From positions 124,001-188,000 of the forward strand of contig NZ_ATUZ01000016.1 of NCBI RefSeq assembly GCF_000420465.1: a stretch of 64,000 bases of DNA, in the 5' to 3' direction. Under the pieces are notes generated by a model, which was given only the letters and a program-made list of their open reading frames with translations, made no database searches and was not told the origin of the DNA. The position numbers and the translations under genes were made by a program. The DNA comes from Desulfovibrio desulfuricans DSM 642. GTDB lineage: Bacteria; Desulfobacterota; Desulfovibrionia; Desulfovibrionales; Desulfovibrionaceae. Of this stretch, positions 35,725 through 45,458 are shown one piece after another (position 1 is the stretch's first letter; each line of letters begins with the position of its first letter).

Positions 35725-38108
35725 GGTGCAGGCCTCACGCGAATATTGCGGCGTGCCGCCCGGCCCGCATCGTCCACCACCCTCACGCTCACATCACCTG
35801 TCGCGGCCTGCCAGAGCAGCGGCTCGCCCGGTGCGGTGCTGCCCACATAACTATCGTTGGCAAACCAGAAAAGTTCGTTCACACCAGCCTCGGCATGGGC
35901 CATAAAAACCATGCTGCCGTTTTGCGCGTCCGTTGTGCGGCGGTAAACAAGTCCGCTCTTGGGCTGAATGATGGTGGGCGGCTGACCGGATATTTTCTGC
36001 TCGCGGCGACACTGCTCTTCAAATGGCGGTGGCGGCGGTTTGGGCATGCCCGCGCGGGCAAACATGCGGGCCAGATCGCTGGGCCAGAACTCCCATACGC
36101 GCTGCTCCGTGCGGCCATCCTGCGGGGCGCAGGCCCGCAGACCGCTGACCTTGTCTATCAGGATGGTGCGGAACACGCCCGAGGGTGCCACGGGCGACAC
36201 TCCGGGGATGAACCATGTGAGGGTGGTTTCCGGGCAGAGGCTCGTATCAAGGTCGCCAGTTGCCACGCAGACGCGCAGTTTTTCCACATTGAGGCTGGGG
36301 GCCGGATCGCGGAAGGGATCTGTCATGAGTTCCGCTGCCGTCAGCTCGCGGGCCATATCCATAAACAGCGGCGCGGCCACCATGCCGCCCACCAGCAGCG
36401 GATTGGCGGTATTGTTGAAATTGCCCACCCAGACGGCCAGCACATAGGGGCCGAACTGGCCCACGGCCCAGGCATCCCGAAAGCCGTTGGACGTGCCGGT
36501 TTTGAGCCGTACGGGCAGCACAGCGCCGCCCTGCGAACGGGCCATCTTGTCCGGGTCCGGCGCTTCCAGCATGGAGAGGGTCACAAAGGCCGCCTCCGGC
36601 GTCAGCAGGGGCAGGGCGGGTGTTGACGGCGCTTCGTCCGATAGAAAGCGCAGGGGCCGCCATACGCCCTTGTTGGCGAGCATGGCATACAGGCCCGCCA
36701 GTTCGCGCATGCTCACTTCCGCTCCGCCAAGCACCAGCGACAGGCCGTAGTGGTCTGCGCCATCGGCAAACTCCACCCCGGCGCGACGCAAAAATTCATA
36801 GAGGCTTGGGCGGGTCAGTTTGGCTGCGAGGGTTATGGCTGGCACGTTGCGGCTGGCGCGCAGGGCTTCTGCCGCAGAAAGGGGGCCACGGAACGCTCCG
36901 TCATAATTTTCCGGATCATAGCCTGCAAAGCTGTGCGGCGTGTCTGCCAGCAGGCTTTGCGGATGGATAAGGCCCTGCTCCAGCGCAAGAGCGTAGATCA
37001 TGGGCTTGAGGGTGGAGCCGGGGGAGCGCCGCGCGCGAGTGCCGTCCACCTGCCCTTCGATGGATTTGTTGAAAAAGTCGGCGGATCCAGCCAGCGCGCG
37101 GACTTCCATACTGGGCCAGTGCAGCAGGAGGGCCGCGCAGTTGGTGAGGCCGTAGGCGCTGTGCCGCGCTGCAAAGCGGGCGAGCTGGCGCTCTATGCGG
37201 CGTTGGGCCGTGGTGTCCAGTGTTGTGCGCAGTATGTCTGCGCCGGGGCGCTGCAACAGTTCGGTGCTGAGATGCGGCGCGATAAAGGGCATGTCCTGCG
37301 GGCTGTAAACGCGCAGGGGAGCGGATTCCTTTTTGCCGAACCACGTTTCGTTGAGCCTGCGCACGGCCTGGCTGAAGGCCTTGTTGTCGCGGGCCGGTCT
37401 GCGGCGGGAGGGGTTTTGCGGCACCAGCATAAGGGCGGCGCTTTCCGCAGGGGCAAGCTGGGCAGCTGTTTTGTGAAAATAGCACACCGCCGCCGCGCCC
37501 AGACCCTCCACATTGCCGCCGTAAGGTGCAAGGTTGAAGTAGGCCTCGAGGATTTCTTCCTTGCTGAAGTGCCATTCCAGTTGCAGGGCCAGCAGCATCT
37601 GCCGCAGCTTGGCCCCCATTTTCCCGGTTTCCAGCCCGTATGCCAGGCGGGCCACCTGCATGGTGATGGTGGAGCCGCCCATGCGGCGGCCCCCCGTTAC
37701 TATGCCTGCGGCGGCGCGGAAGAGCGAAAGGGGATTGATGCCGGGGTGGTGCCAGAAGAACCTGTCCTCGTAGCGAAGAACGGTGTCCACGGCAGCAGGG
37801 GGAATATCCGCCAGCCGTGTGCGGATGCGGTATTTCTGATCGGCGGAAAGGCTGACCCGCATGATGCCGCCGCGTTTGTCCAGCACCATGCGCGAGAACT
37901 CCACTCCCGCCAGTGGGTGAGGGCAGGGGGCAAAGGCCAGCCAAAGCAGCAGGGCCGCCAGCGGCAGAGCCAGCAGGCCTGCCGCAACTGCCAAACGCCT
38001 TCTGTGCCGCAGCAGGGCACAGAAAGCGTCTGGCATATGGGCAGCCCGGTTCCGCACAAGCGGCAAAGCCATACGGAACCGGGCCAGAAGTTTATTCGAC
38101 AGTGACAT
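35721..38108 (-). CDS. pbpC: Penicillin-binding protein 1C
   Basis: The protein is 795 residues. An N-terminal membrane anchor (LAVAAGLLALPLAALLLWLAF) is followed by the glycosyltransferase domain with EDRFFWHHPG near residue 113 and GGSTITMQVARL near 145. The transpeptidase domain has SPGSTLKP (active Ser and Lys of SxxK) near residue 364 and KTGTSNGFRDAW near 540. The PbpC C-terminal domain follows. It polymerises peptidoglycan in the periplasm. It overlaps the alpha-2-macroglobulin gene by 17 bases, the classic pbpC-yfhM pair. The stop codon lies in the end of the MITE-like element. Confidence 0.95.
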   Translation of the reverse strand: MSLSNKLLARFRMALPLVRNRAAHMPDAFCALLRHRRRLAVAAGLLALPLAALLLWLAFAPCPHPLAGVEFSRMVLDKRGGIMRVSLSADQKYRIRTRLADIPPAAVDTVLRYEDRFFWHHPGINPLSLFRAAAGIVTGGRRMGGSTITMQVARLAYGLETGKMGAKLRQMLLALQLEWHFSKEEILEAYFNLAPYGGNVEGLGAAAVCYFHKTAAQLAPAESAALMLVPQNPSRRRPARDNKAFSQAVRRLNETWFGKKESAPLRVYSPQDMPFIAPHLSTELLQRPGADILRTTLDTTAQRRIERQLARFAARHSAYGLTNCAALLLHWPSMEVRALAGSADFFNKSIEGQVDGTRARRSPGSTLKPMIYALALEQGLIHPQSLLADTPHSFAGYDPENYDGAFRGPLSAAEALRASRNVPAITLAAKLTRPSLYEFLRRAGVEFADGADHYGLSLVLGGAEVSMRELAGLYAMLANKGVWRPLRFLSDEAPSTPALPLLTPEAAFVTLSMLEAPDPDKMARSQGGAVLPVRLKTGTSNGFRDAWAVGQFGPYVLAVWVGNFNNTANPLLVGGMVAAPLFMDMARELTAAELMTDPFRDPAPSLNVEKLRVCVATGDLDTSLCPETTLTWFIPGVSPVAPSGVFRTILIDKVSGLRACAPQDGRTEQRVWEFWPSDLARMFARAGMPKPPPPPFEEQCRREQKISGQPPTIIQPKSGLVYRRTTDAQNGSMVFMAHAEAGVNELFWFANDSYVGSTAPGEPLLWQAATGDVSVRVVDDAGRAARRNIRVRPAP

Positions 38109-41100
38109 TACCGCCGCCCGTGCGGGCGTTTACAGCCGGGTTGTACATGGCTTCCGCAGTGGCTGCGGGCAGCACAAAGCGCCCTCTGGAGGCCGCCCGC
38201 ACCTTGTAGGTGAAGGTCTGGCGGTCGCCGTTCAGATCCACAAAGAAGATGCCCCTGTCCTCGCGGCGTTCGTAGCGCACCAGCCCGTCCTGCGGCTGAC
38301 TTTGCCCGTTCTTTTCCAGCACGGGTTCAAAGCCGCCGGGCAGCAGATCCAGCAACACCACGTTGTTGATTTCTCCGCTGGCCTGAACCGCCAGCTCAAC
38401 AGTGATGACATCACCAAGTCTGGCCGTGGTAATGGCCTCGCCTTTGGAATCAAGGTAGCGCCTTTGCAGGCTGATGCCATTGGAAGCATCGCTCATGACC
38501 GCGCGGTCAAAACCTTCTGTGGTTACCAGCAGGCTGAGCAATGGCTCGCCCTGCGGCATTTCGGCGCGGTAGCGGGTGCAGCCCGGCGCATCAAGAACAA
38601 GCGCTCCGCCAAGGGGCGATGCCTTGCCCTCCGCCGGGGTAAAGCCCTGCGCGTACTGCTGGCAGGTCAGGCTGAGGCTGTCCGCCTTGAGAGCAGTTGC
38701 GTCACCTATGACCAGCAGGGTTCTGGCCACAAGGCCCATATCCACAGTGGTGGCGTAAGTGCTGAAGGCGCTGTCCAGCAGGTCGGCCATGCGGAGCTGT
38801 TTTTTCTTTTCCGGGAAGTGACGCACCACCATGAGGGCGTGCAGCGCCCGGACAGCGCCGTTGCTCATGAACTCGTCATCACAGCGGGTGAGTACCGCAG
38901 GCATGCGCTGTTCGGCCCTGCGCCGTAAGCGCAGCATGTCGTAGCTGTCCGCCAGAAAGGCGGCGGCTATGTCGTTTTCCCATCCCTTGAAGTTGTCCTT
39001 GAGCCACTGCTCGATGCGCTCCAGATCCTGCGTCATGATGCGGCCATCACGTTGCAGAATCCAGGCTCCGTAGAGCTTGACGCGGGCATCGGCCATGTCG
39101 GTGGGCGAGCGGCCCACAATGGATTCAAGGGTATCGAGCAGGTTGTGCGAAAGCCCCTCGGGCGTGACGGTTCCGCTGTCCCGCAGGGTCAGCAGAAAGT
39201 CCGCCGCGTAGGCGGTGACAAAGTCGTTGGCCGTGCCGCCGGGCCACAGGCTTACGCCTTCATATTGGGTAAAGTTGCCCATGATGGTGCTCAATGCGGC
39301 GCTGATGACCTTGTTGCCGCGCTTGAGCATGGTTTCTGGGCTGAGGTTGGGATTGCGCAAGACCTCGTGCCGTGCCTCGGGCGAACCCAGCAGGGCGGCG
39401 TAGGGCATGGCTCGGCTGATGAGCTGCTCCGTGCAGCCGTAAGGGTATGTGTTCAACTTTGCAAGCAGGGAACGCAGGGCAAGCACGGGCATAGCGCCCA
39501 CGCTGGCCTGCCCCTGAGCTTCAAAAGGATACAGGTTGCGCTGCAGGTCAACGCTTGTGGGGCCGCGCAGCGGGGTAACGCTCTCCGTGCGCAGGCGCGG
39601 CATGGGCGGGCGTATGGATACCGTCTGCGTGCGAATGATGGGCTTGTCTGCCCCGATGTTGTCTGGCCCGGCTTTGTCTGCCTTGGAGTTTTCAAGGCTT
39701 GCGGTAAAGCGCACGGCGGCTTCGCCAAGGATATCCTGCGCCCGCATGCGGAAGTTGATGGTTGCCTCGCCGTTTTCATCCACGGTCACGGTTTGGGGTG
39801 CGGGTTCCTGAGCAAAGGCCAGCCCGCCGGAGGCGCTTTCCATCTTCACGCGTACCCGCGCGCCGGAGCCGCTGCCTTCAATGGTGTTGGCCACAACCAG
39901 CGCGCCGTCAAACTCATCGCCGGGGGCGGCTGCCAGCGGCAGCAAGGGCTTGAGAATAAGCGTGCCGCGCACTTCCATGGAAGCCTCTGTTCTGCCCGCC
40001 AGGGCAATGCCCTGCCTGGGTGCGGCGCTGCCCACGGCCATGATGCGGATTTTGCCGCTGGCGTACTGCGGCACGGTAAAGCGCACCTCAGTACCCTTGG
40101 CGTCCACAGGCACAATTTCCTGCCACAGAGCAAAGGGCGGCTCGCCCCTGCGTTTGAAAGGATTGAGGAAGCGCCCGCCGGGGCCGGACATGTCGCCGCC
40201 GAAACCGGGAATGCGGCCACGCAGGCGCGCATGGTCGGGCATGAGCAAGTCAAATATCTGGGCGGTGCTTACATCCAGCGCCCGGTCGCCCAAAAGGTCG
40301 CGCAACGGGTCTGGCGTGGTAAATCCCGTGAGTTGCAACACGCCTTCATCCACGGCAAAGATCAGCGCGCGGCCCGGCACCCGGGAGGTAAGCCGCACGG
40401 TGACGGTATCGCCCGGCAAGGCGCGCGCCGGGGCGGTGAGGGCAAGGCCCAGATCGCGCTGGTCAATGCCCGCCATAAAGGGAGCCACAGCGACCACGTG
40501 CGGTTTCATATAGACCACGTCCGAATCCAGCGAACGGGCGTAGGAAACGTTTACATAGCCCCGCCCCTGGAAGTCATCGGGAATGCGGATCTCCTGCACG
40601 CTTTCGCCAGCCTGGGCCGTGAACCATGCCTGAGCCAGCACGTTTTCGCGTTCAATGGTTATGAGGCCCGCACCCGCGTAGGGCGTGGAAATGCGCATCT
40701 TGATGGTGTCGCCCGGGGCGTACTGCTGCTTGTCGAGCTTGAGGCGCAGATCGCCCTTGGCAAGGGATTCGGTGGAAAGTGCCGAAGGCTGGGCAAGCCT
40801 GTCGCCAGCCACCGTGTAGGGAATGACCGCCAGCACGGCCCCGTCTGGCTGCCGCACGGTGAGCAGGAAATCGCCCGCATCCGTAGTGGGTAGGGGCAGG
40901 GAGAGGCCCTGCGCCCCGAGATCGAGGGTTTTGCGCGTCAGTTCCGTATCGATGGGCGTGGCGTCATAGCGGTATTCGCCTCTGGAATCCGTCACCAGAC
41001 TGTTGACGTAGCGCCGGGCGGAAAACACGGCTTCGGCCTTGGCAAGGTTTACGGGCGCAAGGTCGTTGTTCAGCACCAGCAGGCGCAGGGATGCCTTGGC

Positions 41101-43833
41101 GTTTTGCGGGATGTAGTCAAGGTTGTTGACCTCGCCTTCAGGCTTGTAGCCAAGGGCCACCGCCAGAGGCGAGAACAGCGCATCAAGCTGGCGGGTAACG
41201 GCCCTGCCGCCCGCAGGCTCAAAGCCTTCGATCTGCACGGCCCCGCGCAGGGTACCGGCCTGCAACCTGCCCAGAGGCAGGGCAAAGGCGGCTATGCCCT
41301 TGCTGTCGGTAAATGCGGCGGGCAGTTCCAGCGACTGGCCTTCGCCCTCAAAGCCCGCAGGCTCATAGAATGTATAGTCTTCGTACCCTGCAAAGTGCAG
41401 GCGGCTTTTTTCCGTGCGCAGGGTGGCCTGAACCCGGTGATTGACCGCAGGTTCGCCATACAGATTGTCCAGCCGCGCCTGTGCTTCCACAGCCAGGGCG
41501 TCCTGCCCTGTGCGTATCCAGCCTTTGGGCGCTGCGGGGGTAAACGAGGCCGCAAGGGCCAGAGTGTCGGGCTGAAATTCTTCAACACGCACACGGGTGC
41601 TGCCCAGCACGGGCGAAGCGCCGGATCGGGTAGTGTCGCCCGGCAGGCGCACATCCAGCTGGTACGAGCCCACGGCTGCATCTTCGAGGCAGGCCCAGTC
41701 AAAGGAGTTCAGGCCGTCATCGCCAACGGTAAAGGCGCGTCGCATGACCTCTGCCCCGGTGGGGCTGACAAGCACCGCCTCCAACGGCAGACCGGCGGGC
41801 ATGGGCTGCCAGTCAAACCGCCGCACAATGCAGCCAAAATGCAGGGTTTCGCCCGGCAGGTAGATGCCGCGCTGGCTGAAAACCGAGGCGCTCAGGCCAT
41901 CGGCCGAGGTGTGGCGGCCAGAAATGGCAAAGTTGCTGTAATCCACCATGCGGGTGGCATCGTCCAGCGAGATCCATGCCAGATCCTGCGGGCCAGTATC
42001 TTTGCCCGCATCGGCGGCCTTCCCGGCTGCGGGGGCCAGAGCCACCACGGCCACGGGGCGTTTTCCGCGTTCAAGGCCATTGGCGGGCGGCAGGTCGGCG
42101 CGGCCCTGCGCGTTGGTGACGGCGCTTTGCAGCGGCAAACCGTTAAGGCCCAGCAGGCGCACTTCCGCGCCTTGCACGGGCTTGCCGGTGCCCAGATGCT
42201 GCACAAAGACCGTACGCGCTCCGTCCCCCGCCATTTTAACGGTCAGGCCCATATCTGTGACAAGCAGCAGGCGGGCAGCGTAGGCAATGGATTTATCGCC
42301 GCTGTACCCGGTCAGCTCTATGCGCATGAGGCCGTGCACCGGCTCCTTGCCGCCGCGCAGCAACGGGGCCAGATCAAGCACGGGAAAGGATGAAACGCCT
42401 GCCTGTTCCTTGCGAACTTCAATGCGGCCTTCCACCACATCGCTCATCACGTCCATATCTGCCGTGGGGTATTCAAACCCCGATTCTTTTGCGGCAAGGG
42501 CCAGGAAAGGATCGCGGACGCGCTCGGCGCGCCAGGCCACGGAGGTAAGGCCCGTGGCGTAAATATCCAGCTTTTTCTGGCCGCTCAGGGTCAGCACGTT
42601 GCCGGGCTGCAAAAAGCCCACTTCGGTTCCGAGGGAGGGTACAGTCATGATAAAGCGGCGAACCTGCGCTGTTTCCGGCCCTGCGGTGGAGGGCAGGCCC
42701 TTGTCCACTGCGGCCAGCAGGCCGCGCCCGGCCTCTGCGGGAATGCGCAGCAGGATGCGGTCTGCCGGTTCATCGGCTGCCTGCATCAGCTCCGGCTTGA
42801 GGCGAGTGCCATTTTTGACGTCTTCAGGGCTGATGGCGGGCATTTTTGTCCAGTCAGCATCTTTCCCTGCCTCGGCGGTGAGCTTGCGGGGCAACTGGAT
42901 AAGCTCAAGCTTGCGCAGCAGCTCTGTGGGCAGGACGCGCAGGGTGGTTTTGACCTCAAGCTGGAATTTTTTGTCCAGTTTGTCGTCATAGACGGGATTA
43001 ATAGTAATTTTAGCCACATCCATCAGGCGGGCACGCCCGGTGATGGAGAAGAGGGCCTCCACGCTTGGCGGGGCCTTGGCGTCTTTTTTGGGCGCGGCAA
43101 CCACGCACTTGCCCGAGCCTTCGGCAAAGGCGGGCAAACCCTTGATGCTGATGCGGGCGGCGGCGTTGTTCTCCGGCAGGGCTATTACGGGCGCGGTGAC
43201 GACCACCTCGTCGCGGCGTTCGTTCCACACAAGGCGGGGCGCGCCAAGGGCAAGGCCGCTTTTGGCATCGCTGGGGGCAATGGTGATGCGGCCATCCATA
43301 TCCTGCGTGCCTACGGGCCAGATAAAGCGCAAGGGGACGGAAACGGCATGCGCGCCCTTGGGCGAGGGATCAATCCAGAAGGTTTCCTTGCCAACGCGCA
43401 CGGCCTGGGGCTGGGTGGCGTACACAGTCTGTCGCTTGAGAGAGAATCGCCCCGGCAAAGCCATTTTTTCCAGAGAAATGGTGTAGCGGGTGTCGGGCGA
43501 CAGGTGTTCCTTGGGGGTGAATTCCATGGTGGAGTCGTCAACCCAGCGCCACACGCCAGCCACAGGCGGGGTCATGCGCACGGCATCCACAACGCGTCCT
43601 TCCTCCCCTGCGGGGGAAGAGGCGCACTGGCGCGACCAGTCCGCGCCGTATTCTTTTTTGCAGCGGGCTTCATCCACCTGAAAAGTTATGGAAAACCCTT
43701 CGCGGCGCAGCCAGTTGTCCTCCTGCGGATTGCTGGGCGCAGCCACCCTGTAGGCAGGCCCGGCCAGCGCGGGTGCGGCTTGCAGAAACACGGCCAGAAT
43801 TATGAACAGGAAACGCAGTGGCGTTGTCGGCAT
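38092..43833 (-). CDS. Bacterial alpha-2-macroglobulin (YfhM type) with thioester
   Basis: The protein is 1913 residues, somewhat longer than E. coli YfhM (about 1650). The ATG at 43833 follows GGAGGAATC and starts a Sec signal peptide (cleavage near ALA-GPA, residue 25); there is no lipobox. A series of beta-sandwich MG domains follows, with the bait region in between, then the thioester motif PYGCTEQ near residue 1464 inside the alpha-alpha barrel. The protein should sit in the periplasm and trap proteases covalently, guarding the wall with its partner PbpC. Confidence 0.95.
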   Translation of the reverse strand: MPTTPLRFLFIILAVFLQAAPALAGPAYRVAAPSNPQEDNWLRREGFSITFQVDEARCKKEYGADWSRQCASSPAGEEGRVVDAVRMTPPVAGVWRWVDDSTMEFTPKEHLSPDTRYTISLEKMALPGRFSLKRQTVYATQPQAVRVGKETFWIDPSPKGAHAVSVPLRFIWPVGTQDMDGRITIAPSDAKSGLALGAPRLVWNERRDEVVVTAPVIALPENNAAARISIKGLPAFAEGSGKCVVAAPKKDAKAPPSVEALFSITGRARLMDVAKITINPVYDDKLDKKFQLEVKTTLRVLPTELLRKLELIQLPRKLTAEAGKDADWTKMPAISPEDVKNGTRLKPELMQAADEPADRILLRIPAEAGRGLLAAVDKGLPSTAGPETAQVRRFIMTVPSLGTEVGFLQPGNVLTLSGQKKLDIYATGLTSVAWRAERVRDPFLALAAKESGFEYPTADMDVMSDVVEGRIEVRKEQAGVSSFPVLDLAPLLRGGKEPVHGLMRIELTGYSGDKSIAYAARLLLVTDMGLTVKMAGDGARTVFVQHLGTGKPVQGAEVRLLGLNGLPLQSAVTNAQGRADLPPANGLERGKRPVAVVALAPAAGKAADAGKDTGPQDLAWISLDDATRMVDYSNFAISGRHTSADGLSASVFSQRGIYLPGETLHFGCIVRRFDWQPMPAGLPLEAVLVSPTGAEVMRRAFTVGDDGLNSFDWACLEDAAVGSYQLDVRLPGDTTRSGASPVLGSTRVRVEEFQPDTLALAASFTPAAPKGWIRTGQDALAVEAQARLDNLYGEPAVNHRVQATLRTEKSRLHFAGYEDYTFYEPAGFEGEGQSLELPAAFTDSKGIAAFALPLGRLQAGTLRGAVQIEGFEPAGGRAVTRQLDALFSPLAVALGYKPEGEVNNLDYIPQNAKASLRLLVLNNDLAPVNLAKAEAVFSARRYVNSLVTDSRGEYRYDATPIDTELTRKTLDLGAQGLSLPLPTTDAGDFLLTVRQPDGAVLAVIPYTVAGDRLAQPSALSTESLAKGDLRLKLDKQQYAPGDTIKMRISTPYAGAGLITIERENVLAQAWFTAQAGESVQEIRIPDDFQGRGYVNVSYARSLDSDVVYMKPHVVAVAPFMAGIDQRDLGLALTAPARALPGDTVTVRLTSRVPGRALIFAVDEGVLQLTGFTTPDPLRDLLGDRALDVSTAQIFDLLMPDHARLRGRIPGFGGDMSGPGGRFLNPFKRRGEPPFALWQEIVPVDAKGTEVRFTVPQYASGKIRIMAVGSAAPRQGIALAGRTEASMEVRGTLILKPLLPLAAAPGDEFDGALVVANTIEGSGSGARVRVKMESASGGLAFAQEPAPQTVTVDENGEATINFRMRAQDILGEAAVRFTASLENSKADKAGPDNIGADKPIIRTQTVSIRPPMPRLRTESVTPLRGPTSVDLQRNLYPFEAQGQASVGAMPVLALRSLLAKLNTYPYGCTEQLISRAMPYAALLGSPEARHEVLRNPNLSPETMLKRGNKVISAALSTIMGNFTQYEGVSLWPGGTANDFVTAYAADFLLTLRDSGTVTPEGLSHNLLDTLESIVGRSPTDMADARVKLYGAWILQRDGRIMTQDLERIEQWLKDNFKGWENDIAAAFLADSYDMLRLRRRAEQRMPAVLTRCDDEFMSNGAVRALHALMVVRHFPEKKKQLRMADLLDSAFSTYATTVDMGLVARTLLVIGDATALKADSLSLTCQQYAQGFTPAEGKASPLGGALVLDAPGCTRYRAEMPQGEPLLSLLVTTEGFDRAVMSDASNGISLQRRYLDSKGEAITTARLGDVITVELAVQASGEINNVVLLDLLPGGFEPVLEKNGQSQPQDGLVRYERREDRGIFFVDLNGDRQTFTYKVRAASRGRFVLPAATAEAMYNPAVNARTGGGNVTVE

Positions 43834-44153
43834 GATTCCTCCGCAGTGCGGTAGAGGGCAGGAGCGAAAATCCGGTGCCCGCATGGCCCGGAGCGCTGCA
43901 AAACAGGTGGAATTATGAAGGAAGTGCCCGCTAACGCTACGCGTTAACAGGTGCTATGCTATGAATGCCGGATTCGGCAGTATTTGTCTACGGCGGTCAT
44001 GAAACAGGGGCGGGTGCTGCCGGATTGCGCCGGGGGGAGGCGCAAGCAGCAAATGGTACAGAAGTATACAGGGCCGTATGGCAAGGTGATCGGCACGCAC
44101 ACAGAACATGTGCAGAATCGCGGCAGCCTCGTGCGTTGAGGCCGCGTGTCGGC
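43834..44153. other. Intergenic region between ppx and the macroglobulin gene
   Basis: About 320 bases. No gene, terminator hairpin or repeat could be supported; the GGAGG ribosome binding site of the macroglobulin gene is at its left edge. Confidence 0.4.
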
Positions 44154-45074
44154 CTAGTGCGCCAGCCCAGGGCAGGCCCGGTCTTCAAGGCTGTCCGCAT
44201 TGAGCCACATATGGCGGATGATGCCGTCCACAAGGCCTATCTTGGGTATGACAAACTGCTTTGCGCCCGACATGTCGACTACGCCGAGGAATATGTCCAG
44301 TGCCGGAACAATAACGTCCGCGCGGTAGGCGTTGAGACCGTATTTTTCCATACGGCCTTCCAGCGGCAGGGCCAGCAGATCCTTGTACAGGGCGCGCAGT
44401 TCCGGCGCGCCAACGGGCTTGCCGTCCCGTTTTTCGAGCAGCTTTGAAACCTTGTTGATATTGCCGCCAGAGGCAATGACGCATTCCGGCGCGTAAGTTT
44501 CACCCAGTCTGCGCATTTCTGCGGCAAAGCGCTCGCGTTCCGCCGGGTTCACCGCATTGGCGAGAATGCGCACCGTGCCGAGCTGAAAGGAAAAAGCCTC
44601 TTGCAGCTTGCCATCGCGCAGGGCAACCACCTCTGTGCTGCCGCCGCCCACATCCACATATAGGGCGCTTTCCACATCGGCATATCTGGCGAGGGCGTTG
44701 GCATTAAAGAGAATCTGCGCTTCTTCCAGCCCGCTGATGATATCTATGCGCAGGCCTGTTTTTTCGCGCACCAGATTCATGATGTCCTGCCCGTTGGCGG
44801 CATCGCGCATGGCGCTGGTGGCGCAGATGCGGTAGTGGTCAACCCCGTAGGCCCGCATGATGTGGGCAACGCCGATCATGGCGTCCACAAGGGCAGCCTG
44901 CTTTTGTTCTGAGATGGCCCCGTAAAGGAAAACATCCGTCCCAAGGCGAATGGGAATGCGAAGGTAGGCATTTTTTTTGACTGGCTTGTCGGGGCTCAGC
45001 TCTTCAACGTTGCTGATGAGAAAGCGTATGGCGTTGGAGCCCACGTCAATGGCGGCAAGCATGCTGGGTTTCAC
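44154..45074 (-). CDS. Ppx/GppA-family phosphatase (exopolyphosphatase)
   Basis: The protein is 306 residues. It has the ASKHA-fold motifs AAIDVGSNAIRFLI at the start, ATSAMRDAANG, a SGLEEA segment and YVDVGGGSTEVVAL near residue 140, and ASGGNINKV near 205. The length fits the short Ppx/GppA form without the C-terminal HD domain. It probably removes phosphate from polyphosphate or pppGpp in the cytoplasm. It lies 384 bases downstream of ppk on the same strand; the pair suggests control of polyphosphate. Confidence 0.9.
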   Translation of the reverse strand: MKPSMLAAIDVGSNAIRFLISNVEELSPDKPVKKNAYLRIPIRLGTDVFLYGAISEQKQAALVDAMIGVAHIMRAYGVDHYRICATSAMRDAANGQDIMNLVREKTGLRIDIISGLEEAQILFNANALARYADVESALYVDVGGGSTEVVALRDGKLQEAFSFQLGTVRILANAVNPAERERFAAEMRRLGETYAPECVIASGGNINKVSKLLEKRDGKPVGAPELRALYKDLLALPLEGRMEKYGLNAYRADVIVPALDIFLGVVDMSGAKQFVIPKIGLVDGIIRHMWLNADSLEDRACPGLAH

Positions 45075-45458
45075 TCGGTCTCCTCTGGAGCATTTAACAC
45101 TTGAAATACTCGCTTACGGCAGGCAAAACCTGCCTGCGCGTATTTCGTGGCAAGGATTTTCAGAAAAATCCTTGCAGAGCAATTAACTCACTTCATTCGT
45201 AAACTGCTCTTGCGGCAGGGTGTGGAATGCCTTGTGGTAGTTACCGCACGCCCTGAGGCGCGGTTCAGCAAGACTACACCAAAACCGCAGGAATATACAC
45301 TGGTTTTTGGGGCGGAGCGTGCGGGAAAGCCTGCGTCTCCAGAGCATCATTGTGTCGAATTTGCCTGTCCGCAAGGCTGGATCGCCGTGCAGGCGTCCAG
45401 AGTGCGGATTGTTTTCATAATCCGCGTACGGCAGCAAATCCATTGAAGGATAATCGCT
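45075..45458 (-). other. 384-base ppk-ppx gap with two strong hairpins
   Basis: No gene is seen. At 45105-45146 AATAC, CGC and GGCAGG pair with CCTGCC, GCG and GTATT around a CAAAA loop. At 45150-45175 GCAAGGATTTT pairs with AAAATCCTTGC around a 3-4 base loop. Both lie close to the ppx start, in its leader on the minus strand. No T-run follows them, so their role is uncertain. Confidence 0.5.

Noticed and set aside
39052-40893. A 613-codon frame opposite the macroglobulin gene
   Set aside because: Antisense shadow with His/Gly/Ala-rich sequence and no domain.
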